A stretch of 64,000 nucleotides of DNA from Trichomonas vaginalis G3 (lineage: Eukaryota; Parabasalia; Trichomonadida; Trichomonadidae): NCBI RefSeq assembly GCF_026262505.1, contig NC_067204.1, forward strand, positions 6,233,797 to 6,297,796, read 5' to 3'. Shown here piece by piece: positions 47,399 to 57,106 of this stretch (position 1 is its first letter; each line of letters begins with the position of its first letter). Under the pieces are notes generated by a model, which was not told the DNA's origin, ran no database searches, and worked only from the letters and a program-made list of their open reading frames with translations. A program made the translations under genes and the position numbers.

Positions 47399-47977
47399 TT
47401 ACTTGTATGGGCAAGCTGCAAGAATGAAGTCGACTATCTCAGTCTTTGTCTTGACCAGTTGGACTGCTCTTGCGAGTACGTCTGTTTTGCGGTCTCCAGC
47501 TGGTGTCTGACCTTCGTAATTGCGCATGTTCTTGAGAGCTCCAACTGTAAATGGTTGTAGGATGAAGAGTCTCTCAGACTGCTTGAGGTAGTCTTCACGG
47601 TCACGAACCGAATCTGTGGTACGAGTCGAATCGGTCGATTTGAGGGAAGAGACTGAAAGCCTGTCTTCTTCCATTGGGGTAGTAGCATACTCTTTGCGTA
47701 AGCGGTTCAGACCTTCCTCGAACTCTTGGTCTCTCTTGGATTGAGATTGGAATTGTGGGGCAGGGTTTTGCATAAACATCCAAGGGTTGGGGAAGTAAGG
47801 CATAGGCTGAGGAGGAGGGTAGTTCGGGAAGCCTTGTGGTAGGTAGTAACCTTGAGGTGGAAATTGGTAGTAATTTGGTGGAGGGACTTGCTGGAACTGA
47901 GGTTGCTGAGGTGCAGGGGCTGGTGCTTTAGGTTCCTCTGGTTTGGGAATGGGCTCGGTTGGTGGTACGTCGGACAT
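47399..47977 (-). CDS. Proline/glutamine-rich Polinton protein, 192 aa
   Basis: From ATG 47975-47977 the product reads MSDVPPTEPIPKPEEPK, then a P/Q/Y/F-rich stretch (QQVPPPNYYQFPPQGYYLPQ), a charged segment (SKRDQEFEEGLNRLRKEYAT), a serine/threonine-rich linker and a helical C-terminus (RAVQLVKTKTEIVDFILAAC). The frame is open further upstream through iterons, which I treat as non-coding. The counterpart in copy 1 is broken and ends at a module. Its function is unknown; the low-complexity part suggests a disordered scaffold. Confidence 0.6.
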   Translation of the reverse strand: MSDVPPTEPIPKPEEPKAPAPAPQQPQFQQVPPPNYYQFPPQGYYLPQGFPNYPPPQPMPYFPNPWMFMQNPAPQFQSQSKRDQEFEEGLNRLRKEYATTPMEEDRLSVSSLKSTDSTRTTDSVRDREDYLKQSERLFILQPFTVGALKNMRNYEGQTPAGDRKTDVLARAVQLVKTKTEIVDFILAACPYK

Positions 47978-48249
47978 CTGTTTGTGGCTTAACCGTCGGA
48001 AGGAAAAACCTTTCCTGTCGGAAGGAAAAACCTTTCCTGTTGGAAGAAAAAACCTTTCCTGTCGGAAGGAAAAAATTTTCCTGTCGGAAGGAAAAACTTT
48101 TTCTGAAGTTCGACCAAAAGTTCTCAATTTTCGAAAATTTGAATGGTTTACGGACGGACAACTGGAAGAGTCCTTCCTGTCGTCGGGAAAATTTTTTCCA
48201 GTTGTCGGGAAAATTTTTTCCAGTTGTCGGGAAAATATTTTCCTGTCGG
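47978..48249. repeat. Iteron-like region between divergent genes (copy 2)
   Basis: Left part: about five units of 22 bp (CCTGTCGGAAGGAAAAACC plus TTT), containing the palindrome GGAAGG...CCTTTCC. Middle: AAGTTCTCAATTTTCGAAAA and TTTGAATGG. Right part: three units with TTTTTTCCAGTTGTCGGGAA in opposite orientation. The arrangement is conserved in copy 1 although unit sequences have shifted. Confidence 0.7.
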
Positions 48250-48636
48250 ATGGAAGGACTCGGAATACCAGAAGGATTTGACGAGGCAATTTACCTTATA
48301 GAGATAAATGAAGTTGTTAAGCAGTACTTGCGCAGGGTAATGAAGCCCAAGGTCAAGTTCACCACTATTTCTGGAAGGTCTACACTTCAGCTCGAGACTT
48401 CGACTGGAATTCCAATTCAAATACCAGACGGGACAGCCTACGACATAAAGGACGCCAAAAGAGAAGCTCTTGTTAAGTTCCTAAACAAACGTCCTTGGAT
48501 AAAAATACCAAACAAGGAGAACCCCCTACCCCATATGAAATTGGCAATTCAGTCTCTCCTTCACTTCTCGGGTCAGCCGTTCTACATAACCTGTGAAGGC
48601 GACATCCAACCAGTTCAGTCAACCTTAACGTTTTGA
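48250..48636 (+). CDS. Unknown Polinton protein, 128 aa
   Basis: The start MEGLGIPEGFDEAIYLIEIN lies at the edge of the iteron region. Later parts are VKFTTISGRSTLQLETSTGI, PIQIPDGTAYDIKDAKREAL and HMKLAIQSLLHFSGQPFYIT: a compact mixed alpha/beta domain. Its position beside iterons and opposite the proline-rich gene would suit a DNA-binding regulator, but I recognise no known fold. Confidence 0.55.
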   Translation: MEGLGIPEGFDEAIYLIEINEVVKQYLRRVMKPKVKFTTISGRSTLQLETSTGIPIQIPDGTAYDIKDAKREALVKFLNKRPWIKIPNKENPLPHMKLAIQSLLHFSGQPFYITCEGDIQPVQSTLTF

Positions 48637-48663
48637 GTAAAAACATTTTTTTTCATTTTTTGA

Positions 48664-49248
48664 ATGAAGCAAGTTAAATTCGTCCCACACCAATCTCAAT
48701 GGACCGATGAAGAGTTTCAAGCCATGGTTGAAGGCGTTGAGAACGACATAGACGGCGAACTTGAAGGAGCTCAAACCACAATTGCAACCAAAATTGCACA
48801 AGTCAAGGAACAGATAGCTCCACTTAAAGCTACCAAAGCTACTCTTGACCTCATGGATAGTTACCGTTTAGATGTCAAGAGTGGAATAAGACAATTAAAA
48901 TTAAAACTTCTAAACTACGAAGCTATACTCCAAAAGTTAGCAGAAATGAGAAGACTTTACCAGAGCTACTTACATGTAAGGGACTTACCTTCAAGCAGTC
49001 CGACCAAAGATGAATTTGTTGACATTGTCCCAATTTTGTCCGAAAGTCAGCTCAGATGTTTTGAACTGCTCCCAACATATCCAGAATATGAACGTTTGCC
49101 TGAACTCTTCCGCAATCTCAAAAAACGTTTTTTGGTTCTCATGTTCGAAACTTTTATCGGAAGAGACAACAAACGTTCAGAAGAAGAACAAGATATTATT
49201 TTAAACTTGTTGTATGACTTAACCGTCATAACAAGCTTTTTGAAGTAA
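48664..49248 (+). CDS. Helical protein, 194 aa
   Basis: The product MKQVKFVPHQSQWTDEEFQA is almost wholly helical, with a coiled coil at about 40-110 (TTIATKIAQVKEQIAPLKAT). An Inr-type TTCATTTTTTGAATG precedes the start. It is part of a plus-strand run with its neighbours. No family recognised. Confidence 0.55.
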   Translation: MKQVKFVPHQSQWTDEEFQAMVEGVENDIDGELEGAQTTIATKIAQVKEQIAPLKATKATLDLMDSYRLDVKSGIRQLKLKLLNYEAILQKLAEMRRLYQSYLHVRDLPSSSPTKDEFVDIVPILSESQLRCFELLPTYPEYERLPELFRNLKKRFLVLMFETFIGRDNKRSEEEQDIILNLLYDLTVITSFLK

Positions 49249-49269
49249 AACCGTCATTCTCAAACCACT

Positions 49270-49276
49270 TCATTTT
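49270..49276 (+). promoter_or_regulatory. Inr-type start (TCATTTT) in the accessory block
   Basis: TCATTTT lies 9 bases before the ATG at 49281. Matching motifs precede 35331 (TCACTTA), 46935, 48664 and, on the minus strand, 50322 (TCATTTC). They follow the host Inr pattern TCA-Y-W-Y-T, unlike the A/T box used by polymerase, helicase and methylase. Confidence 0.5.
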
Positions 49277-49280
49277 TTCG

Positions 49281-50033
49281 ATGTCCGAACAAGCACCGAA
49301 GCCGAACACAATGGCAGATGTCCTTTCAATGTTGCCAGACAAGCGCCCAGTTCAAATTCAAATTATGCATTTGAAAGCTCATCTGACAAACACCGTTAAG
49401 ACTCTCCAAAGTAGTCTTATGGAAGAGATGAAGGGACTTAAAGGTGAGTTCCTCATGAACCAAGCTTCCAATGAGAAAGTCCTGAACGATTTAGCGGAAA
49501 CCTTGCGCAATTACGAGAGAGAAAACCGAGACCTTGCCAGACTCATATACCGTTTCTTCGAAGAGATAGACGCCATCTGGAAGGTACTCGGAAAGGACAG
49601 AACCTCCAACACCGTAATTCGTGAGTACCAAATTGAAGAAGGAATTTTCGAGGAAGAAGAGAAACACGAAGAAGAAGAGAAACACGAAGAAGAAGAGAAA
49701 CACGAAGAAGAAGAGGAAGAAGAAGAGAAACACGAAGAAAAGGAAGTTTGGGCAACCCTTGTTGCCGATGACAGTTATGAAATTTCCCAACCCTACCCAT
49801 ACAAAATCCGCAACAAGGAGACAGGCAAGGTTCTTACCCCAGTCCTCAACAACTTGGGACACTTGAACCTTAACCTTCGGAATCGCGGTTCAATCTCCAT
49901 GGGCAAGCTTGTCGCAATTCAATGGGTTCCAAATCCAGCAAGAAGACGAAGGTCAGACACATTGACGGTGACAAGCTCAACAACCGTAAGGAGAACCTCG
50001 AGTGGTTCTAAGAGTAAAAAAATTTTATTTTAG
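49281..50033 (+). pseudogene. Coiled-coil gene with E/K repeat and HNH-like end, broken
   Basis: The first 115 residues (MSEQAPKPNTMADVLSMLPD and on) are helical coiled coil. A simple repeat EEEEKHE follows (49650-49740), then VADDSYEISQPYPYKIRNKE and LNNLGHLNLNLRNRGSISMG, resembling the NUMOD4-HNH lead-in seen at 4425-4721. The 3' end (about 49930-50010) carries HNH-like coding signal but the gene looks broken about once. So copy 2 has an HNH-type gene at a different place and with a different N-terminus than copy 1. Confidence 0.5.
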
Positions 50034-50082
50034 GGGGAAACCCCGAGTAAATTTAGGTGTTTATTTAGTTAAGTAGCTTAAA

Positions 50083-50322
50083 TTAATGAGAATTTGGACA
50101 AGTAGTTCCTGACCCTGAATTGGACTCTTTCGTCATCCCAGTTGCTAGGAGGTCGTCCCAGAGGAGTTGGTAGAATTGCCAATCCAAGGACGATTTGTCC
50201 TCCCAGGCATTGAGGATGTACTGCTCGTAGAGTTTCATGACCTCTGCCTTGCACCAGACACCCTCTCCCTTGGAACGTAAGGCTTCTTCGAAGTGCTCGA
50301 ATGCGATTGGCTGCGTGACCAT
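50083..50322 (-). CDS. Small acidic helical protein, 79 aa
   Basis: From ATG 50320-50322 the product reads MVTQPIAFEHFEEALRSKGE, then GVWCKAEVMKLYEQYILNAW and SSLDWQFYQLLWDDLL. An Inr-type TCATTTC lies 2 bases upstream of the ATG. It is divergent from a short plus-strand gene. No family recognised. Confidence 0.45.
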   Translation of the reverse strand: MVTQPIAFEHFEEALRSKGEGVWCKAEVMKLYEQYILNAWEDKSSLDWQFYQLLWDDLLATGMTKESNSGSGTTCPNSH

Positions 50323-50352
50323 CTGAAATGACACTTTTTGTCCGTTTGGTCA

Positions 50353-50460
50353 ATGTTTGTGTCTCGTGTCATAGTCGACGAAAATACAAACAAACAGGTT
50401 ATATATGAGTTTGAGACCAAGAATGGTGTAACTCGACCTGTCCGATTCAAATTCGAATAA
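50353..50460 (+). CDS. Possible very small protein, 35 aa
   Basis: A short open frame MFVSRVIVDENTNKQVIYEF continues to RPVRFKFE and stops 8 bases before the convergent polymerase gene. It reads like a small beta-rich protein, but size alone leaves doubt; conservation in other copies would decide. Confidence 0.35.
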   Translation: MFVSRVIVDENTNKQVIYEFETKNGVTRPVRFKFE

Positions 50461-50467
50461 AAATTTT

Positions 50468-52611
50468 TTATTTCATGCAATGTTTTATTTCACCATCTTC
50501 TTTAACACCCCAGTACTTCCTTTTCGATATTACATGAACTTCGGTGAAAATTTTGTCCAATTTGAATTGACCCATCTTTTCACCGACCATGCCCATTTCA
50601 ATGAGTTTGTTATAGCCTTCTTCGTTCGTCATGAGTGCGTCAATGTTCTCATAGTAAACCTTCACTTTGGATTTGACTTCGGAGAAGAATTTGTTGTAGT
50701 TGTCAAGGACTGCCTTTGCGAACTGAGGGTAAGACCAATGTTCGACAATAGGTTTTAATGTGGTTACTAAGCCACTTTGACCTTGAGTGAATTCGTACTT
50801 CAAAACAAAAGGAGAAAACCTTTCAACAAAGTTGTCGACCTTCTCATAATGTTTACTCTTCATCTCTTGAGGTTTCTTAATGGAATATCCCCATGTCGAA
50901 TTCATAAGCAATTTGAGTGTCATTGCAAGTTTGGGGTTTGAAGCTTTCCTAATATCATACAGTTGTTGTATGACTTTTCCAACTGTATAGTTCCTTCCTG
51001 GGAACTCACCATCTTCGTTTGGAATTCCAGTCGGATATATTGGACAAACCTCATGTATGCAGCGTTAAGGTCGACATAGTATATCTTTTCATCTGAGTCG
51101 AACTTGTCGCAACCAATGGTCCAGTTTGTGGAAATTCAAGTGAGTCTCTTATCTTCTGAGAAACTTCTCCTGTTATCTCATAAACATCGTCGAAGCAACC
51201 TGTTTCATATAAAACCTTCTGACCTAACTCAGATGCTCTCCAATACAATTTGACGTCAATTGGATGTCTCAATGGAAGTTTGTTTATAGCATCTTGAAGT
51301 TCTTGCAACCTCATTGGAAGTTCTTCTGGTTCAGGTTGGTATCCGAACAATCCAACTCCTTTTGGAACTGTGTACTTCTTTTGTACTAGAACTTTGTCTG
51401 GAACAACTTTTGGTCTTGCTAACAGTGAAAAGTTTGTTTCGTCTTTTGGTACAAAACTTTCTGTCAGCTTGTCATCTGGAATCGGTTCCAACAAACCTTT
51501 CTCGAAAAGAATGTTAACAGCTCTGACAATGTTGCACTTGCCTTTTCCGAACAATGGGTTTGTAAGACTTTCGTTCAACATGAAGTGGTTGTGGACAATT
51601 ACAATCTTCAACCATGGTAAGTCTTTGTCAACAACATAGTCGTCATGTGAAGAACCTTTCTCAGTCGGAATGTTGACTCGGATATTGACATTTGCCAACG
51701 GTGCAATTTTTGCCAATTGACCTCTGAGAATGTACCTTGTCTTCACACATGACTCAAGATACTTCATTTTCTCATCTGTAACAAGACCAGAGTTCCTGAG
51801 ACATGTAAGAATGCAAGGTTCATTGACAATTGTTTCAATTGAATTGTAAATTCCATACCTTGTCAAGTCAATGTCAGACTTATTTATGAACGGAAAGTAT
51901 CCAGCATGTTGTCTGACTGCTTGAGGGTTAGGTTGGTACCATTCGAACTTGACACTTGCAATTCCTTCAATCGCATTCAAAATATCTGAGTCGGAGTCAA
52001 CCATTTGTTCTCTCTTTGTAGTCTTGAAAGCGTCAAGAAGTTGTGCGGCTGTTGTGACATTGCCATGTGCATAGTAAATATGACCATAAATCTGTTACGG
52101 TTAGTCTGAGATTGTATCCTTTCTTATTTCCGTCTTGAATTGCAGCAAGTACACCCATGAAGCCTTCTTTGTTCTTTCCTTCGTCAAAGTTTACTGTAAA
52201 GGTTCGACCAGATGTAATTTGACTTCTAACTTCACGATACTTCTCATATGCATATCTTGTTCTTTCCATGGGAGCATGTGTCTTCACCTTTTCCTTTTTT
52301 CCTTCTCAAAGGATGCAATTGTTCGTCATGTTTCCAGTAGAATCTGGCAAAGCCGTCGTGTCCTTCAACTTGAGGCTCAGAAACATCGAAAGGCATGTCC
52401 ATAAGACGTTCTTCTTCTAACCTCTCTAGTCTGTTTGGATAATTGCGCGCGGTGTTTCTAAGTCCATTTCGTAGCGAAGACCAGACAGTTTGTCATAGAC
52501 TTTTATGGGTCTTCCCTTCCTATATTTAAACTTCTTCGAAACTTTCCAACCATATCTTTCTAACTCTGCTTTTATTCTAGCAGACTTTCTATCCATTCTA
52601 TATGGGGGCAT
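50468..52611 (-). pseudogene. Protein-primed DNA polymerase B, broken copy
   Basis: The gene begins MPPYRMDRKSARIKAELERY at 52611 and covers the N-terminal part, a central region (TRYGIYNSIETIVNEPCILT) and the palm, with motif B KLLMNSTWGY, the motif C-like VYYENIDALM and the KRKYWG motif. It is the element's own replicative polymerase; family B, protein-primed type. It is broken, with several breaks, and is nearly identical in DNA to 4764-6917. The A/T box leader ATTTTTATAAAAATG stands directly before the start. Confidence 0.85.
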
Positions 52612-52641
52612 TTTTATAAAAATAAAAAAATATTTTTTTCT

Positions 52642-53221
52642 TTACTTTACATAACCACCTGCTGCCATAAGTCTTTGACGCCAACCCATACCAGCTAATG
52701 AAGGTTGACTTGGTTTAGTTTGAAACTAACTTTGGTTTTGGTTTATCTTCAGTTTTTGGCTTCTTCTTCTATGGTTTTTCGTCACTTTTCGGTTCCTCTG
52801 ACTTTACCTCACTTGCTTGAACAGTTGTGTCGTCAACATCTTCATAAATATCATATGCCATTTGTTTTTGTTTTCCTTTCAACTTTTTGTGTTTGTTGTA
52901 AAGTTTAGAATATTTCGACTCTAAGTCAATGAGATGTTCTATAATGAACTGTTGGTCAGTGAAGTAAACTTTTCCATCTGTTGTCTCGAAAGCTCCTTCA
53001 GACTTCAATATTTTATTTGTGAGAGTCTGTTTCTTTTTTGAGATACTAGCCGTTCCATTTCTATGAAAAGTGACTTTATAGTTAGGGTTTGTATTTCCAG
53101 ACCTGGCACTTTCTATTATTGAATTTTTCTCTTCATCTGTAAGTTCTTTGACAGGTTTTGACAATGGTTCTGAACTTTTTGTTTGTGGTGTCAAATCTAC
53201 CGTTTCAACTTCTTCGGTCAT
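52642..53221 (-). pseudogene. Unknown basic Polinton protein, broken copy
   Basis: The better preserved copy of 6947-7532. From MTEEVETVDLTPQTKSSEPL it runs open for some 150 codons (lysine-rich middle KKKQTLTNKILKSEGAF, coiled segment LESKYSKLYNKHKKLKGK) and ends in the GMGWRQRLMAAGGYVK tail. It is broken about once. The TTTTTTACTGAGATGAA leader precedes the ATG and recurs before 53393. Confidence 0.55.
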
Positions 53222-53240
53222 TTCATCTCAGTAAAAAATT

Positions 53241-53393
53241 TTAGTTTGGTTTGTTTTCAACTGGTTGTTGTTTTTTAAGTCGGTCTAAAACTTCCTGAGG
53301 TATAGGAAGAACTTGACAAACACGTGGTTGTGTAACTGCTGGAAGTCGACAAATCCATCTTGAACCCATTTGTCTCAATGCTGTATTGTTCAT
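53241..53393 (-). CDS. Small Polinton protein, 50 aa
   Basis: From ATG 53391-53393: MNNTALRQMGSRWICRLPAV, then TQPRVCQVLPIPQEVLDRLK and a polar end. It starts within an ATGA overlap with the stop of the upstream gene, so both are probably on one transcript. The counterpart in copy 1 is broken. No family recognised; a small basic structural protein would fit. Confidence 0.45.
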   Translation of the reverse strand: MNNTALRQMGSRWICRLPAVTQPRVCQVLPIPQEVLDRLKKQQPVENKPN

Positions 53394-53811
53394 TTCATCT
53401 CAGTAAAAAATTTACATTCCCCAGTTTGAGGCGGTTGCGGTTGGTTATTGTTTACCCACTGTTGTGCATGGTTATATCCTCTGTTAAAGAATCTTTCACC
53501 TTGGTCCATATAGTGTCCTGCTTGGTTATAGTAGTCATTTGCTTTGTTATATAGTAGTTTCCTGCTTGTCTTCCTACATTGTCCATCCATCCTTGAACTT
53601 TTCCTCTTGTTTCAGGATTTGGAATAAGATTTGCTGCATCTCGTGCTACTCCCAACCTTTCTGTACAGTTTGTATAATAGGTTGTGCTTTCTCTTTCAGT
53701 ATACCTAATGTACTCAAAATCTTCCTTCCAATTCCAAACACCTCTGGCTATTGTTCCCACTGCGGGCAAAAATCTGGATGCAACTCCTGCTAATGCGCCA
53801 AATAAACCCAT
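53390..53811 (-). pseudogene. Glycine-rich small structural-type protein, broken copy
   Basis: The start MGLFGALAGVASRFLPAVGT is hydrophobic and glycine-rich; then come WNWKEDFEYIRYTERESTTY, NLIPNPETRGKVQGWMDNVG and a Y/N/Q-rich tail with PQTGECKFF. It looks broken about once. Divergent from integrase with 16 bases between starts. A membrane-active minor virion protein is a possibility by analogy with pVI-like proteins. Confidence 0.5.
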
Positions 53812-53827
53812 TTCTTATGGTTAAAAA

Positions 53828-54782
53828 ATGACGAATCCAAACAAGGACCCCTATGTTTCTAAGCGACAAAGAAAGCACTCATGATAAAAATCTTTAGTTC
53901 AACACCAAATGCTTGGTTTATGGATATCTTGGAAAACATTCCGAGGTATAGAGAAGATGGACCACCATACTGGCTAATATTTGTCGGTCAAAACACAAGA
54001 TACTGTGAAGCCATACCATTACAGTCCAAAAATATTTTAGATGTGAAAACTTTGACAATATTCGTTGACAAATACCATCCAACAAAACTGACATCTGACT
54101 GTGAAAGTTCTTTCAAATCAGACGATATTAAAAACTATCTGCGTTCAAAAAATGTAAACCAATATTTCATTGTCGACCAAAACCATTCTGCTCTTGGTGT
54201 CATTGACAGTTGTATAAAAATCTTAAGAGACTTAAACCAACCACAAGGTGGTGAGGTAGTGAAATGTCATATGACGACAAATATAGACACTTCTCCATGG
54301 CAAAGATGAGACAAGTTTTAAATATTTACAATAACCGTAAACAAAAAGGTTTGGGAAACCACTCCCCCGAAGAAATGAAAAACAACCCCGACTTAGAGAA
54401 AGACTATATATTTAATAGTTTAGTCAAAAGAGACAAACAAGAAAGAATGCCAGGCTTCAAACTTAAGAAAGGTGACAAAGTAAAAATAGAAATACCTAAA
54501 CGCGACCCATATGAAAATACTATTGACTATGACAACAATGGGAACTCGACAGGTACTCACATTCGTGTTCGTAAAAATAGAAGAAAGTATACAAGAGAAT
54601 ATTATGAAGTTTTAGGCAAACATGGCAAAATGTACAGACTGCAAGCAGAAGATAAAACGACTATTGTCAGACCTCGTTTCAAACTTGTCAAAGTTCAAGG
54701 TGGTATACTTTCAAAGACAGTTCCTAACAAATATAAGACAACTCCTGACGAATATGCTAAAGAAGTTGAAAATGACGACTAA
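53828..54782 (+). pseudogene. Retrovirus-type integrase, broken copy
   Basis: The gene begins MTNPNKDPYVSKRQRKHS. The catalytic part shows NAWFMDILENIPRY around the first acidic residue, TIFVDKYHPTKLTSDCESSF around the second, and a helix with ALGVIDSCIKILRD after it; the C-terminal part has PGFKLKKGDKVKIEIPKRDP and an SH3/chromo-like strand set. This is the Polinton c-integrase. It looks broken, with about two breaks. Its stop overlaps the stop of the convergent fibre gene by a few bases. Confidence 0.75.
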
Positions 54783-55977
54783 GCATTTCTATACCATGCG
54801 TAAACTGTCATGTAAGGTGGCATGTAGTCTTTACTCTGCCCCGTTGTTTGCGTATACCCTGTAACGCGATGTGTATGGTTTCCTCCTCCCTCAGTGTTAC
54901 TCCAGTAACAATCTATAGCAAACTTAACGTTGTCTTTAACATCATATCCTTTACCTTTTATCATTCCTGACCAATCCCAATATCTATGCTTATGCCAACC
55001 TGCTTGAGATGTACTTAAATCTATGTAGTGACTATGCGCAGGTAAGTTTTCACCTGAAATCGTTTTACTTCCACCTGTTTCCTTTGAAGAGTTTGCACAA
55101 TACAAAAACCTGTCGACTATTTGAGTCCAAGTTCCAAAACCCAGAACTGTTTCTGGTCTGGTAGAGTTCATTGACGTATAAATAGAACCTATAGGATATG
55201 TGTTTGAAGTATTTCTGTCTTTAATGTTTGAAGCTCTGTTTTGTCTGCTTTCTTATATAACTTTTCTTCAAGTTCATTTACGTCAGAAATGTTATGTCTA
55301 TGATATTTTTGTGGGTATGTTCCTTCTGTCCATGTGAAAATATACTCTTTTGTTGCATCTACATATCCTTTTATCCATTTCGAGTCTGCTTTTGTATTCC
55401 TTAACTCTGTAACACCTTTCTCAAGCTCTTTCAACTGTTGTCCATCTTCCATTAAACCTCTGGTATGACTTGAAACCGTTTGTGCCAACATATCTACAGT
55501 TTCTTTGTCGGCTTTAAGGTCTAAACACCCTGAAACCCACCCTGTATTGGCTTTACCTTCTAAAATCTTTGTTGTCCGTTCATGGTACCATTCAACCATT
55601 TTTTTAATTTCTTCATCTTTTTCATCCACATATTCCTTATCTGCCTTCTTCACTAACGCACTAGCCATACGTGCTAACTCATCGTCAACATACTCTTTGT
55701 CAGCTTTGTTGTCAATATCTGCTTTCAAAAGAAGTTCATCTATAGGTTTCTCGTTTAAAGTTCTTTTTGTTGGATTTATACAAACAGTATGGTTCTTGTT
55801 GTCTTGAAACAGAAACTCATCTGTCATTGGGTTTAATGTCAGTTTTAAGTTTCCTTCTTTCAATGACTCAGATATCTTAGAATAGTTTGAAAAGTTTGTT
55901 GTGTTCTTATTTAGAGCTTGCAAAATGAGTTGTCGGTTGTGTTGTATTTCTCTCATAGACGCTGTTTCATTTGACAT
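54779..55977 (-). pseudogene. Phage-tail-fibre-like protein, broken copy
   Basis: N-terminal shaft: MSNETASMREIQHNRQLILQ, then repeats of ADKEYVDE/DLKADKETVDM type and GTYPQKYHRHNISDVNELEE, as in phage fibres. C-terminal tip: FGTWTQIVDRFLYCANSS, GGSKTISGENLPAHSH, NHTHRVTGYTQ and DYMPPYMTVYAWYRN, matching the collar/tip domains of tail fibres, where paired histidines may hold metal. It looks broken about once. A fibre on a Polinton particle would mediate attachment; that role is inferred. It is shorter than copy 1, which has the repeat expansion. Confidence 0.65.
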
Positions 55978-55995
55978 TTTTATTCTAGATAAAAT

Positions 55996-56843
55996 ATGCT
56001 TCCAATAGAAAAAGAAAATTCAAGAGTTGCTACAACTAAACCATTAGATGAACTTTTTACTAATGTCGGTCAAAAGTTTGAGACAGAGACCGTAAAGCAT
56101 GAAGGCTATCGTTTTGACTACCCATTAAGATGGCTAAGAGACCCATCTGTCACAAAAGCTATTGGCTTTCGTAGAATGAAGTTTGTGTCTGTAGAAGATA
56201 AAAGTTTTCCATTTATTGTAAGGTTTCATATAGATTATATATCTGAAGGGAAACGAAAAATGTGGGAAGAAATTGAGCTAATACAAGTTGACCTTTCATC
56301 TTCTCTACAGACTGCGTTAAAAAATATAGAAGATAAAATAAATTCATGTTATGCAAAATATGCTGATGAATATGCAAATACCGAGAGCACACTTTATGTG
56401 AGAATTGTATATGACAAACAAAATTCACAAGTGTCATTTCAAATCTACGAAGACAATCCAAAGAAAGACGAACAAATATATACAGAATTCACTGCAATGT
56501 CATGGTATTATTTGCAAAGAATGTTAAATCAGAAAGTCGAACTTCCTTTAGCAAATATTTACAGTCGATATGCAAGAGATGAACCATATTTATTAAAGAT
56601 GTTTTCGACCCAGCTGCTATTATTGTTCATGCTTCATTTTCTGGCGCCCAAAACTCTTTCTTATGCTTGGCAAATGACTTTTACGAAAAACCTACAAAGT
56701 TATACGAACCACCAAGTGGAAGTATTTCAGACTTTCAAGTATGGTTTACTACAGATGGAAGAAAAAGAATAATTCCATTATACCATGCGTTTTACTTAGA
56801 ACTTAGTTTCATATACAACTACTATCGAACGGTAAAAATATAA
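55996..56843 (+). pseudogene. 282-aa structural-type gene, broken copy
   Basis: Matches the open gene at 11290-12138 nearly residue for residue for the first 200 positions (MLPIEKENSRVATTKPLDEL, FDYPLRWLRDPSVTKAIGFR). It looks broken about once. Same divergent arrangement with the fibre gene as in copy 1. Confidence 0.6.
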
Positions 56844-56847
56844 TTTT

Positions 56848-57088
56848 TTAATACGGTTGAGGTGTTGGATTTGGTTGCCAACTAGACTGTGGTGCAGGTT
56901 CAGGCTGTTGTATAACAGGAGCTTGTTCTTCTGGTTCAGGGTCTTTAGGTATAATACCAACAAACTGACCTACCCTTTACCAATATTTTTGACACCGTTC
57001 CAAATTCCTCTTCCTACGGTTTTTATTCCATTCCATATACCTCTTCCAACATTTCGAAAGAAGTTTCCTATCTTACTGAGAAACCCAT
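56848..57088 (-). pseudogene. Small basic amphipathic protein, broken copy
   Basis: Counterpart of 12143-12376 (MGFFSKIGNFFRNVGRGIWN family), broken with about two breaks. The proline/glutamine-rich tail is recognisable at 56860-56950. Confidence 0.5.
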
Positions 57089-57106
57089 TTTACTATATGT
57101 AAAAAT

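Noticed and set aside
47978-48289. N-terminal extension of the proline-rich protein
   Set aside because: It lies in iteron repeats; ATG 47977 begins the conserved product MSDVPP, like MTDVPL in copy 1.
49491-49862. Hydrophobic minus-strand frame (FFVFLFF repeats)
   Set aside because: Antisense of the E/K repeat of the gene at 49281.
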